Source of the DNA: Luteitalea sp. | GTDB lineage: Bacteria > Acidobacteriota > Vicinamibacteria > Vicinamibacterales > Vicinamibacteraceae | Direction of reading: 5' to 3' | Assembly: GCA_009377495.1 (NCBI GenBank) | Contig: WHTZ01000002.1 | Coordinates: 152,284-216,283, forward strand | DNA: 64,000 bases | Part shown: piece after piece, positions 1-9,555 of the stretch | Layout: each line of letters opens with the position of its first letter | How positions within the stretch are numbered: position 1 is the stretch's first letter | Program-made: the position numbers and the translations under genes | The notes under the pieces: generated by a model | Seen by the model: only the letters and a program-made list of their open reading frames with translations | What the model was told of the DNA's origin: nothing | The model's database searches: none

Positions 1-681
1 GACCTTCGGGAGATCGGACAGATCGTTCAAGCCAAAACGATCGAGAAACTCGCGCGTTGTCGCGTACATGAAGGGACGGCCGACGACGGGCTTACGGCCA
101 GCTATTTTGATGAGCTTTCGATCGAGCAGCGTACCGAGAACGCCTGCCGTGTTGACACCGCGCACTTCCGCGATCTCGGCCGCCGTAATCGGCTGCTTGT
201 AGGCGGTGACGGCCAACGTCTCGAGCGCCGCGCGTGAGAGCTTCTGGGCCGTCGTTCGTTCCTTGAACAGCCGCCGTACCCATTCATGGAGCTCCGGCCT
301 CGTCACGATCTCATAGCCGCCTGCGACCTCCACCAACTGCAGACCGGCCGACCGCTCGTAGTCCGCCGCGAGCTCCTCGAGCGCCGCGCGAACCACGTCC
401 TTCGATTCGGCGTCGACGAGCTTGACCAGTTGCTTGAGCGAGACTGGCTCGGGCGAGGCGAACACCAGCGCTTCGATCACGGCCTTCAGCGGGTGCGCGA
501 TGGCTGGGGACTGGCCCGCTCCCTCCTCGGCGGCCGCCTCCGCGTCGGTCGTGGCGGCGGCAAAGCGGTCGAGGAACTCAGCGGCGCTCGCGACCGGCTG
601 CTCGGTGACACCTTCCTCGCCCTGCTTCTCAGCGGCGTCCTCGGGCTTGCGTTTCACGTCAGTGTCCGCTTCGTCCATCAT
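1..681 (-). CDS. scpB: Segregation and condensation protein B, 3' end outside window
   Basis: ScpB is the winged-helix partner that, with ScpA, binds SMC to form the bacterial condensin. Reading the minus strand from ATG at 681 (or 678) gives 227 codons before the window edge. An acidic, low-complexity N-terminal leader of about 60 residues is followed by the ScpB winged-helix core, including LSRAALETLAVTAYKQPIT and the family-typical GRPFMYATT segment. The start overlaps the end of scpA by about 20 bases, so the two are translationally coupled. The C-terminus is not in the window. Confidence 0.93.
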   Translation of the reverse strand, partial: MMDEADTDVKRKPEDAAEKQGEEGVTEQPVASAAEFLDRFAAATTDAEAAAEEGAGQSPAIAHPLKAVIEALVFASPEPVSLKQLVKLVDAESKDVVRAALEELAADYERSAGLQLVEVAGGYEIVTRPELHEWVRRLFKERTTAQKLSRAALETLAVTAYKQPITAAEIAEVRGVNTAGVLGTLLDRKLIKIAGRKPVVGRPFMYATTREFLDRFGLNDLSDLPKV

Positions 682-1567
682 CGCTCGCTTGATCGGTGTC
701 CTGGGCACCAGGCTCTGGTGCGCTCGCCTGATTCGGCCGGTCAGCCGGAGGTTCATGCGTGATGACCGCATCACCAATGGGTCGGGGCGCCTCGGCCGGC
801 CGTGCACGTTTGTAGATACGAATCTCGCCCAACGCCCCTTGCTGAAACACGCGTACGAGCTCGAGCCGAATCATCTCGAGCAACGAGAGAAATGTCACGA
901 TCAGGTCCGCTCGCGACGCCACGTCGTCGAACAGGTCTTCGAAGCCCATCGCCTGGTGCTCCGAAAGCCGACCCAGTAGCTGCTCAATGCGCGTCTCGAC
1001 GGAGATTTGCTCGGCCGGCAGCGGCACATAGGGCCGATGCTTGGCGCGCTCGAGCACTGCCCTGAACGCGCTGATCAAGCTGAAGAGGTCAACCTCGATC
1101 TCGACCTCCTCCCCAACCGGCTCATTGTGCAACGCGGCCACGCGCGCGTCTGGCCTCGCAAACTGCGCACTTCGCACGGTCTCTCGCTCGTGTAGCAGAT
1201 CGGCGGCGCGCTTGAACTTCTCGTGCTCGATCAGGCGGCGAACGAGGAGCTCACGCGGGTCTTCATCAGCCTCCTCCTGCTCTGGGGCCGGGCGTGGCAG
1301 CAGCAGGCGCGACTTGACGTGGATGAGCGTCGCGGCCATGACGAGGAACTCGCCCGCAATGTCGAGCTGCAGCTCCTGCATGAGCGACAGGTAATCAAGG
1401 TATTGCTGTGTGACCAGCGAGATGGGAATGTCGTAGATGTTGATTTCGTGCTTCTTGATCAGGTGGAGCAACAAATCGAGCGGCCCCTCGAAAAACTCGA
1501 GCTTGACCGGATACGCCTCGAGAATCGACTCGAACCCGTGATGATGGGGCGCCTGCTCGCTCGTCAC
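659..1567 (-). CDS. scpA: Segregation and condensation protein A (kleisin)
   Basis: Kleisin subunit of the SMC-ScpAB condensin, 302 aa against about 250 for most ScpA. The family-diagnostic N-terminal FEGPLDLLLHLI segment sits near residues 25-36, followed by the LLxLLxxH/EINIYDIP region. The C-terminal winged helix ends around EIRIYKRA (near residue 255). The last 45 residues are a Pro/Ala/Asp-rich tail unlike the core and probably disordered. It lies 18 bp downstream of trpS and overlaps scpB, so it is in the same transcription unit. Confidence 0.95.
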   Translation of the reverse strand: MTSEQAPHHHGFESILEAYPVKLEFFEGPLDLLLHLIKKHEINIYDIPISLVTQQYLDYLSLMQELQLDIAGEFLVMAATLIHVKSRLLLPRPAPEQEEADEDPRELLVRRLIEHEKFKRAADLLHERETVRSAQFARPDARVAALHNEPVGEEVEIEVDLFSLISAFRAVLERAKHRPYVPLPAEQISVETRIEQLLGRLSEHQAMGFEDLFDDVASRADLIVTFLSLLEMIRLELVRVFQQGALGEIRIYKRARPAEAPRPIGDAVITHEPPADRPNQASAPEPGAQDTDQASDDGRSGH

Positions 1568-1585
1568 ATTTCACCTGGTCACTGC

Positions 1586-2575
1586 TCAGTATCGCAGTTT
1601 CACCGCATCGCGCACACGCGCCATGGTCTCCTGCGCGACACGGCGCGCCTTCTTCGATCCCTCGAACGCCATTTCCCGAACGCGATCCGGCCTGGCCACC
1701 ACGTCCGCCCGGCGCGCGCGAAGCGGCTCGAGCACGTCGTTGATCGCGGCTGCGAGCTTCTTCTTCACCTCCACGTCACCGACCCGGCCGGCTTTGTAGC
1801 GCTCCTTGAGGTCTTCGACCTCCGCCGTGTTTGGATTGAAGGCGTCGTGGTAGACGAAGACGGGATTGCCCTCGACGGTGCCGGGAATGTCGGCTCGAAC
1901 CCGCTTGGGGTCGGTGTACATCTGCATCACCTTCTTCCGGACAGTCTCCGCATCGTCGGAAAGCTCGATGGCGTTCCCATAGCTCTTGCTCATCTTACGG
2001 TTATCGAGCCCTGGTAGACGCGGAAACCTGGTGAGCAACGGCTGCGGCTCGATGAAAACGTCGCCGTAGAAGTTGTTGAACCGGCGGACGACTTCCCGCG
2101 ACAGCTCGAGGTGCGGCACTTGATCGTCCCCGACCGGGACATGCGATGCGTGGTAGATGATGATGTCAGCCGTCTGGAGCAATGGGTACCCAAGGAAGCC
2201 ATAGGTCGAGAGGTCCTTCTCCCGGAGAAGATCCTGCTGCTCCTTGTAGGTCGGCACGCGCTCGAGCCAGGGAACCGGCACCACCATCGAGAGCAACAGG
2301 TGCAACTCGGCATGCTCCGGAATGAGCGACTGGATGAAGATGGTGCTCTTCTCAGGATCAAGGCCCGCGGCAATCCAGTCTGTCACGTTGTCGAGCGCGT
2401 GGCTCGTCAACCCGCTGGTCTCGGCATAGTCACTCGTCAGCGCGTGCCAGTCTGCCACGAAGTAGTAGCACTCGTACTCTTGTTGCAACTGCGTCCAATT
2501 TCGGAGCGCCCCGACCAGGTGGCCGAGGTGCAGCTTACCAGTCGGGCGCATACCCGACACGACTCGTGGTGTCAC
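1586..2575 (-). CDS. trpS: Tryptophanyl-tRNA synthetase
   Basis: Class I aminoacyl-tRNA synthetase charging tRNA-Trp, 329 aa, normal length. The HIGH-type signature reads LHLGHLVG near residue 16 and the KMSKS loop is NRKMSKSYGN near residue 195. The start codon overlaps the stop of the upstream site-2 protease gene by four bases (ATGA), a classic coupled arrangement. The gene sits between the protease and scpA, in an order seen in many bacteria (protease, trpS, scpA, scpB). Confidence 0.96.
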   Translation of the reverse strand: MTPRVVSGMRPTGKLHLGHLVGALRNWTQLQQEYECYYFVADWHALTSDYAETSGLTSHALDNVTDWIAAGLDPEKSTIFIQSLIPEHAELHLLLSMVVPVPWLERVPTYKEQQDLLREKDLSTYGFLGYPLLQTADIIIYHASHVPVGDDQVPHLELSREVVRRFNNFYGDVFIEPQPLLTRFPRLPGLDNRKMSKSYGNAIELSDDAETVRKKVMQMYTDPKRVRADIPGTVEGNPVFVYHDAFNPNTAEVEDLKERYKAGRVGDVEVKKKLAAAINDVLEPLRARRADVVARPDRVREMAFEGSKKARRVAQETMARVRDAVKLRY

Positions 2576-3210
2576 GGCGTGAGAAGCCTCATGAGAATCG
2601 CGACAGGCTGCAGGATCTGGTGGATCACGCCCAGGTACAGAAGGCCAAACAGGACGAAGATGCCGTACGGCCGCAGCCGATCGAACTGCCAGGCCGCCCG
2701 TTCAGGGAGCAAGCAGCCCAGCACATTGCCTCCATCGAGCGGCGGGATGGGCAGCATGTTGAACACGGCCAGAATCAAGTTCACCTGAATGCTCAGGAGA
2801 AGGAACAGCATCAGCGGCATCCACCAGACATGGGCCGCGTCCATGGCCGCCGGCGCGACCAGCCGGAACAGCAGGGCCGCCGCCAGGGCCAGGGCCACGT
2901 TGCTGAGTGGGCCGGCCGCCGCCACCCAGAGGAAGTCGGCGCGACCTCTCCGTAGTCGGTCGATACGCACCGGCACGGGCTTGGCCCATCCGAGGATCGG
3001 CGCGCCGACCATGAGGGCCATCATCGGCAGCAACACCGACCCGAAGAGATCGAGGTGCACAAGGGGGTTGAACGAGATGCGCCCGAGCTGTCGAGCCGTG
3101 GGGTCTCCCAGCCGATCCGCCGACCACGCATGCGCCATTTCGTGCACCGTGAGCGAGAACAGCAGGACGAGGAGCCCAATGACGATCCTGGGAACATTCG
3201 CCTCAGCCAA
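2572..3210 (-). CDS. Site-2 protease family (M50) intramembrane metalloprotease
   Basis: Short M50 peptidase, 212 aa, of the compact type usually found next to trpS/scpA. The zinc motif HEMAH lies in the first membrane helix (residues 23-27) and the third zinc ligand is in PIPPLDGG near residue 160. About five or six hydrophobic helices are visible. Substrate unknown; members of this subfamily are not linked to a defined sigma-factor cascade. It is the second gene of the uvrC-to-scpB block. Confidence 0.9.
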   Translation of the reverse strand: MAEANVPRIVIGLLVLLFSLTVHEMAHAWSADRLGDPTARQLGRISFNPLVHLDLFGSVLLPMMALMVGAPILGWAKPVPVRIDRLRRGRADFLWVAAAGPLSNVALALAAALLFRLVAPAAMDAAHVWWMPLMLFLLLSIQVNLILAVFNMLPIPPLDGGNVLGCLLPERAAWQFDRLRPYGIFVLFGLLYLGVIHQILQPVAILMRLLTP

Positions 3211-3271
3211 GCCACTTAGCGTATGGCAACTTGGGGCGGAGCGGCAAGCGGCCAGTCACCGTGTCGCCCCA

Positions 3272-5119
3272 TTACTGGCCAGCGAAGTGCCGCAGCACCG
3301 CATCAGCCACCTTCGGGCCGACGAGTGCCGTGAGCTCCTCCCTCGTCGCACGACGGACGCCGGCCAGGCTGCCGAACCTCGTGAGCAGCAGCTTGCGACG
3401 ACGCGGGCCGATGCCGGGAATGGCGTCGAGCGCGGAGCGTAGGTCACGCATGCGGCGCGCATGTCGGTGGAACGTCACGGCAAAGCGATGCGCCTCGTCG
3501 CGAACACGCTGCAGTAAACGCAGCGCCTGTGAGCCAGCGGCGAGCGCAATGGCATCGCGTTGGTCGCGCGTGAACACGAGCTCCTCCTGCTTGGCGAGAC
3601 CAATGGCTACGAGCTGTCCCAAGCCGAGCTCCTCGAGCGCGGCATACGCGGCGTTCACTTGTCCCTTGCCCCCGTCGACCACGACCAGGTCCGGCCACGG
3701 ACCGCCGCGCTCGTGCACGCGACGAAAATGCCGGTGAACCACTTCGTGCATCGCCGCAAAGTCGTCGGGACTCACCTGCCCCGACTCCCGATTCCTGATT
3801 CCCGATTCCCGATTGAGTCCCTTGATCCGGAACTTCCGGTATTCTCCGCGCTTCATCCGGCCGTCCTCACAGACGACCAGCGAGGCGACCGTCTCTGCGC
3901 CCTGGATGGTGGAAATATCGAAGCACTCGATTCGCCGTGGCAGCACAGACAAGCCGAGCACTGACTGCAAGGCGTCGAGCGCCTCATAGTTCGTGGCGCC
4001 TTCTTGATTGAAGCGCGTGTCGTATGCGAGCGCGGCATTGCGTTGGGCGAGGTCGATCAGCGCACGCTTCTCGCCGCGGCGGGGCATCACCACCTCGACC
4101 CGGCGGCCCGTCTGGCGACCCCAGAGCTCCCCAAGCGGCTCGGCATCCTCGAGCGAGACGGGGACGTGAACCTCGGGCGGTGCTGGTTGGACGGCATAGA
4201 ATTGCTGCAGCCCAGCCTGTACGACCTCCGCCTCACTGGCCCCACCGAGCTGATCCGCGTCGTTCACGAGCTCCACGCGGTCGATGACGCGGCCGTTCCT
4301 CATCCGAAAAATCTGCAGGACCGCACCCGCCGCCCCGAGCTTGATACCACACGCGTCGCGGTCGCCGAGTCGCGGCGTGACCATTTTTTGCTGGCGATCC
4401 CGCAGTGTCTCGACCGTGCGAAGGGCATCACGAAGCTGCGCGGCCCGCTCGAACGCCTCGGACTCGGCCGCCTCCAACATCCGGCCGCGGAGTTGGGCGA
4501 TGAGCTCGTCGTTGCGCCCCTCGAGGAACAGCCGTGCAGCGGCTACGCTCCGGGCATACTGGTCGGGCGAGCAGATCGTCTCGACGCACGGCGCCGTGCA
4601 CCGCTTGATATCGTACTCGAGGCACGGCCGCGCGCGCTTGCCCGTGATGATCTCATTGCACGAGCGAATGCCGAACAGCTTGTGCGTGAGGTCGATGGTG
4701 CGCCGCGCGAGCGAGGCGGGCAGGTATGGTCCCGCGTAGAAGGCGCCGTCGCGCTCAACCCGCCGGGCAACCATGATGCGGGGACACGACTCCTGCACGG
4801 TCAGGCGAAGATAGGGGTAGTTCTTGTCGTCGCGCAGCAGGATGTTGAACTTGGGCGTGCGCTGCTTGATGAGATGATTCTCGAGCGCCAGGGCTTCGAC
4901 CACCGAATCGGTGAGGATGACCTCGACGCCGGTGATCTCGTCCAGCAAGGCATCGGTCTTCGGGTCGCTGCCGCGGGCGCCGAGGTAGCTGCGGACGCGG
5001 TCTCGCAACGACCGCGCTTTGCCGACGTAAATCGTCTCGGCTGCAGCGTTCGTGTAGAGGTACACGCCCGGTTGCTCGGGCAAGCGCGCGATGCGGGCCT
5101 TGAGGTTCTCGATGGCCAT
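3272..5119 (-). CDS. uvrC: Excinuclease ABC subunit C
   Basis: Dual-incision nuclease of nucleotide excision repair, 615 aa. Domains in order: GIY-YIG nuclease at the N-terminus (GVYLYT...IYVGKA), Cys-rich linker, UVR motif near residues 195-230, RNase H-like 5' nuclease domain with VVVDGGKGQ, and C-terminal helix-hairpin-helix (IPGIGPRRRKLL). An in-frame insertion of roughly a dozen residues (NRESGIRNRESG) interrupts the RNase H-like domain just before PDDF. It is encoded by a heptamer tandem repeat. The frame is intact on both sides, so the protein probably works with a longer surface loop. Heads the minus-strand block. Confidence 0.96.
   Translation of the reverse strand: MAIENLKARIARLPEQPGVYLYTNAAAETIYVGKARSLRDRVRSYLGARGSDPKTDALLDEITGVEVILTDSVVEALALENHLIKQRTPKFNILLRDDKNYPYLRLTVQESCPRIMVARRVERDGAFYAGPYLPASLARRTIDLTHKLFGIRSCNEIITGKRARPCLEYDIKRCTAPCVETICSPDQYARSVAAARLFLEGRNDELIAQLRGRMLEAAESEAFERAAQLRDALRTVETLRDRQQKMVTPRLGDRDACGIKLGAAGAVLQIFRMRNGRVIDRVELVNDADQLGGASEAEVVQAGLQQFYAVQPAPPEVHVPVSLEDAEPLGELWGRQTGRRVEVVMPRRGEKRALIDLAQRNAALAYDTRFNQEGATNYEALDALQSVLGLSVLPRRIECFDISTIQGAETVASLVVCEDGRMKRGEYRKFRIKGLNRESGIRNRESGQVSPDDFAAMHEVVHRHFRRVHERGGPWPDLVVVDGGKGQVNAAYAALEELGLGQLVAIGLAKQEELVFTRDQRDAIALAAGSQALRLLQRVRDEAHRFAVTFHRHARRMRDLRSALDAIPGIGPRRRKLLLTRFGSLAGVRRATREELTALVGPKVADAVLRHFAGQ
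3783..3815. repeat. Heptamer tandem repeat inside uvrC
   Basis: Three to four imperfect head-to-tail copies of a CCCGATT-type unit lie within the uvrC reading frame. The unit number and spacing keep the frame open. Comparable heptamer arrays lie downstream of uvrA and before bpt, but those are not coding. Confidence 0.8.
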
Positions 5120-5186
5120 GGACTAGACTGCGGCACTCGGGGTCGCCGTCCGAACCCTCCATTATACGCTCGACCCCTACACGACC

Positions 5187-5789
5187 ATGACCTTCACCGG
5201 CGCCATTGGCGCGATCTCTCTGTTCCCCCTGCGCGCCATCATTCGCGCGTGCGTGGCGCTCCGCATCCACCCCAACGTGCTGACCTTCACTGGCGTCGTG
5301 ATCAACGCCGGCGCGGCCTGGGCCCTTGCACAGGGACGGTTCGTGGCGGCGGGCATCATCATGATCATCGCCAACATCTTCGACTTCATTGACGGGAAAG
5401 TCGCCCATGAGCTGAAGGTCCAGAGCGCGTTCGGCGCGTTCTGGGACTCGACCATGGACCGCCTCTCCGATGTGGTGCTGTTCATCGGCCTCATCTATTT
5501 GTACGCCTCGCTTGGACGGACGGACTACGTGCTGCTCACGTGCATCACGTTGATGTTCACCGTGATGACGAGCTACACGCGCGCCCGCGCCGAGTCGCTC
5601 GTCGATACGTGCAAGGTCGGGTTCATGGAGCGTCCCGAGCGCATCGTCCTGTTCATGATTGGCGCCCTGACCAATCGCATGGCGGCGGTGCTGTGGGTGA
5701 TCTGCGTGCTGTCAGTGGTCACGGTCGCCGACCGCATCTACTATACGTGGCGGGCGCTCGCCGACCAGCCGCGAGGAGCGGCGGCTTAG
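5187..5789 (+). CDS. CDP-alcohol phosphatidyltransferase family membrane protein
   Basis: Transfers a phosphatidyl or similar group from a CDP-linked donor to an alcohol during phospholipid synthesis. 200 aa with about five membrane helices. The signature D-G-x2-A-R-x8-G-x3-D-x3-D is present at FIDGKVAHELKVQS...GAFWDSTMD, with one change: the Arg is His. All four Asp are kept. Which alcohol is used cannot be told from sequence. Divergent from uvrC, about 70 bp apart; its stop overlaps the next small gene. Confidence 0.88.
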   Translation: MTFTGAIGAISLFPLRAIIRACVALRIHPNVLTFTGVVINAGAAWALAQGRFVAAGIIMIIANIFDFIDGKVAHELKVQSAFGAFWDSTMDRLSDVVLFIGLIYLYASLGRTDYVLLTCITLMFTVMTSYTRARAESLVDTCKVGFMERPERIVLFMIGALTNRMAAVLWVICVLSVVTVADRIYYTWRALADQPRGAAA

Positions 5790-5980
5790 TGTCCAACGTG
5801 GGATGGCGTCAAGGGCTTTGGCGCACGCTCTACTGGACGTACGAGCGTGCCACCTGGCAGTACGACCTGATGGTTATCGCCATCCTCGCGTTCGTGTGGC
5901 TGACGCCGCCCGATTGGTTGGGCGACCCCATGGCGCGGGGAACCGGTCTGGCGGGCTGGTTGCTCCTGTGGTTCGGCTAG
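5789..5980 (+). CDS. Small single-helix membrane protein
   Basis: GTG-initiated frame of 63 aa whose first base is the last base of the preceding phosphatidyltransferase stop codon, so it is probably coupled to it. It has a basic, Trp/Tyr-rich N-terminal third, then one strong hydrophobic stretch (MVIAILAFVWL) and a second weaker one at the C-terminus. No family recognised. The tight overlap is the main argument that it is real; it may be an accessory subunit of the lipid enzyme. Confidence 0.6.
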   Translation: MSNVGWRQGLWRTLYWTYERATWQYDLMVIAILAFVWLTPPDWLGDPMARGTGLAGWLLLWFG

Positions 5981-6266
5981 GGAAGGGGGTGCGCCCGCAT
6001 CATCCGCTGGGCGACGAAAACCGTCAATCGGTTTACGTCGGCCGTAACTCGGACCATCGAAGGCGCACGACGACCGCCAGGTGAATACCGTGCGACGTCG
6101 CATTCGATTGTGAGAGAGACGCTACCCTAGTCGAGGCCCATTGGACCTATGGCAGAGGTTGAGCGGGAGGCTTTGTTCTCATCAAGGGAGCTTTTCGACC
6201 TTCGAGGGGCAGCCTTTTGGACGGCACACCTGGCCCCTCGCCTCCCCCTCGCGCCGGGCACCCGAC

Positions 6267-6590
6267 CTAGCGCGCGAACCGGTCGAAGATGTCCACGAGC
6301 TCCGTCAAGCGCTTGCGCTGCTCTTCGCCGCCCTGCGCCACACCCTCGGGCACGCAGTGGTCGACGTGATACCGCAAGACAGCGAGGCTGATGCGGTTGA
6401 TGGCCGCTTCGGCGGCGGCAAGCTGCTGCAGGATTTCAATACACAGTCGCGGTTCCTGCACCATTCGCCGAATCCCCCGAACCTGCCCCTCCACGCGCTT
6501 TAGGCGCGCGATGAGGTTCTGCTGATGGGACTCGTCGATCACCGTCTCGCTCCTGGAACCTATCGCGTCCATTGTGGCAACCTCATTCAT
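6267..6590 (-). CDS. csoR: CsoR-type copper-sensing repressor
   Basis: All-helical DUF156 metal-sensor repressor, 107 aa. The CsoR ligand fingerprint is complete: Cys50, His75 and Cys79, with the same 25- and 4-residue spacing as Mycobacterium CsoR (Cys36/His61/Cys65). This points to Cu(I) rather than Ni/Co (RcnR uses His at the fourth position). No copper transporter is adjacent, so its targets lie elsewhere. A good sigma-70 promoter lies upstream. A second possible start is Met7. Confidence 0.88.
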   Translation of the reverse strand: MNEVATMDAIGSRSETVIDESHQQNLIARLKRVEGQVRGIRRMVQEPRLCIEILQQLAAAEAAINRISLAVLRYHVDHCVPEGVAQGGEEQRKRLTELVDIFDRFAR

Positions 6591-6613
6591 TTCACAACCT
6601 CATCCATTTGTGG

Positions 6614-6642
6614 ATTCTAGCATGTTCGTAACGTGGTAGTAA
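6614..6642 (-). promoter_or_regulatory. Sigma-70 promoter of csoR
   Basis: On the minus strand: -35 TTACTA (6642-6637), 17-bp spacer, -10 TAGAAT (6619-6614). Predicted transcript start near 6607, leaving a leader of about 17 nt before the csoR start at 6590. A 5-bp inverted repeat (ATCCA/TGGAT) overlaps the predicted start and could be part of an operator. Confidence 0.6.
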
Positions 6643-6684
6643 CGCTGGACCTGCAGGGAAGGAGTGTCTCGGTTCCTCTTCTCG

Positions 6685-7296
6685 TTAGACGGTATCGCGG
6701 TCGTCTCGGACGCCGAGATCCAGCGCTCGATCCGCGAAGTGGATGTCGTTCTGGGCGATCTTATCCCGGAGCAAACGCCGGGCCTCACCGTAGTACCCCC
6801 GTGGGACTATCAAATATCGGGCCACCCGGGCCATCCTCGGCATGAGTAGCAACGTCAGCTGTTCTCCCTCGCGCCAGGACAGGCCGGCAATCATGTGATA
6901 CGGGAGGTATCCAGTCTCCGACCATACGCCATCCGCATAGAAGCCGCGTGCAATGCGTGCGGTGAGGGGAACCAAGTAGCCATAGTAAACGAGCATCATC
7001 GACTCGCCGAAGACGTCACCCGGCGGACGCGCCTGGAGCACCAGCTTCACGAAGACGACGACGCCGAGCGCCATCGCGATGGCCAAGCCCAGCCCGTAGT
7101 AGGGTGGACGGCGCCCTGGCCAGGTGAGAATGGCAGAGGTGCGGAGCCGGCGGAAGCGAAACAGGTCGACCAGGAGCCGCACGTTCGCTATCAGGAAGCC
7201 GACACCAAAGAACAGCAGAACGATCGAGAGGGTGTGCGCAAGATCCAAAGTCGTCCAGGGGCTTACCCCTTCACCCAGCCCTTGAAAGATACTCAC
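6685..7296 (-). CDS. Membrane protein of unknown function
   Basis: 203 aa. Three or four hydrophobic helices fill the first 120 residues, and the last 80 residues form a soluble domain (from GFYADGVWSETGYLPYHMI) ending in a basic helix. The soluble part resembles the small PH-like domain that follows membrane helices in DUF5673-type proteins, but this is only a resemblance. The start overlaps the end of efp by 26 bases, so it is probably co-transcribed with efp. Confidence 0.7.
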   Translation of the reverse strand: MSIFQGLGEGVSPWTTLDLAHTLSIVLLFFGVGFLIANVRLLVDLFRFRRLRTSAILTWPGRRPPYYGLGLAIAMALGVVVFVKLVLQARPPGDVFGESMMLVYYGYLVPLTARIARGFYADGVWSETGYLPYHMIAGLSWREGEQLTLLLMPRMARVARYLIVPRGYYGEARRLLRDKIAQNDIHFADRALDLGVRDDRDTV

Positions 7297-7840
7297 CCGT
7301 TTCCGTGCTCACGCGAATGACGTCGCCCGTGCCAACGAACGCGGGAACGTTGACGACGAGCCCGGTTTCGAGCGTGGCCGGCTTCACTTGGGCCGCAGCG
7401 GTCGCACCTTTGATGCCAGGTACCGTCTCGAGCACCTTGAGGTCGACCGTCGTCGGCAACTCGATGCCGACCGGCTGCCCCTCGTGGAACTCCACCCGGA
7501 GCGTCAACTCTGGCAGCAGATAGTTGACGGAGTCGCCGAGCGCTTCGTCCGAGAGATGCACCTGCTCGTACGTCTCGAGATCCATGAAGTAAAACCCTGC
7601 GGCATCTCGATACACGAACTGCATCTGCCGCTCGTCGAGAATCCCTCGCTCGATGAAGTCCTCCGAGCGAAACTTGTGCTCGAGCAGCGTACCGTCTCTG
7701 ACCTTCCGAAGCTTCGCGCGCACGAACCCTCGCTTGTTACCCGGGGTCATGTGCACGGTTTCGAGCACCCGGTACAACTCGGTGTTGTGCTTGATGAAAT
7801 TCCCCCTACGCAGTCGGGTCGCCTGAATTGAAACGCTCAT
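7271..7840 (-). CDS. efp: Elongation factor P
   Basis: EF-P relieves ribosome stalling at polyproline. 189 aa from ATG at 7840, the expected length; reading from farther upstream would add an unrelated 67-residue leader. KOW-like N-domain and two OB domains are present, with the C-terminal signature near VIRVSTETGEYLSRA. The loop that normally carries the modified Lys34 reads TPGNKRG, so the position aligned with Lys34 is Asn and a Lys follows it. That suggests a modification system other than EpmA lysylation, or none. Confidence 0.93.
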   Translation of the reverse strand: MSVSIQATRLRRGNFIKHNTELYRVLETVHMTPGNKRGFVRAKLRKVRDGTLLEHKFRSEDFIERGILDERQMQFVYRDAAGFYFMDLETYEQVHLSDEALGDSVNYLLPELTLRVEFHEGQPVGIELPTTVDLKVLETVPGIKGATAAAQVKPATLETGLVVNVPAFVGTGDVIRVSTETGEYLSRAG

Positions 7841-7972
7841 GCCGCTCCAGTCATCACGATAGCGGGCAGCACGCGGCCCGCTAGAATTTCTTATGATAGC
7901 AGGGAACCCTTCGTCGCTCCTATCGAGGAAACGAGATCGGGAGTGGTTTTCGCCTCGTGCCATAATCGCTAT

Positions 7973-8368
7973 ATGCGTTGGGATCCGCTCCACGACCTCC
8001 TGAAGACGAGCGATCGGGGGGCCCGCCTCGTCGCGTCGCACAGCGCGGGATGGGCGCCCGTGGCCGACCTCTACGAAACGTCCGAGAGCTACGCGCTGGT
8101 TGTCGAGTTACCCGGCCTGCGCCTCGAAGACCTCGACCTCAGCGCTACGCCCAACGCGCTGACCTTGCGCGGCGAGCGGCGGGCACCGACGGGCGAGCCC
8201 GCCAGCTATGTGCGGGTCGAGCGCGGGTACGGCCGCTTCACGCGCCGGTTCGAGTTTCCCGCCCCCATCGAGGTCTCGCGCGTGAGCGCAGACTTGAGCG
8301 ACGGCGTCCTGACGGTCATCGTGCCCAAGACACGCCCCACCGGACCGGGACGTGTCGAGGTCGGGTAG
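7973..8368 (+). CDS. Hsp20/alpha-crystallin family small heat-shock protein
   Basis: ATP-independent holdase, 131 aa from the ATG at 7973 (RWDPLHDLL start typical of the class). The alpha-crystallin domain spans about residues 25-118 with the ELPGL motif and a GVLTVIVPK ending; the I-x-V-type C-terminal tail is minimal. A CATAAT hexamer lies only about 8 bp before the start, so a leaderless or near-leaderless transcript is possible. An HtrA protease follows 17 bp later, so the two may form a proteostasis operon. Confidence 0.93.
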   Translation: MRWDPLHDLLKTSDRGARLVASHSAGWAPVADLYETSESYALVVELPGLRLEDLDLSATPNALTLRGERRAPTGEPASYVRVERGYGRFTRRFEFPAPIEVSRVSADLSDGVLTVIVPKTRPTGPGRVEVG

Positions 8369-8385
8369 CGACGAGGTCAGTAACC

Positions 8386-9525
<1,140 letters not shown>

Positions 9526-9555
9526 CGGAAGAGGGAAAATGGGGACAGCTGTCCC

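Noticed and set aside
4004..5392. Long plus-strand frame of 462 codons opposite uvrC
   Set aside because: Antisense shadow of a GC-rich gene; uvrC motifs on the other strand are decisive.
7978..8385. N-terminal extension of the HtrA protease by 136 codons
   Set aside because: It overlaps the Hsp20 gene in another frame, and a signal peptide starts at 8386.
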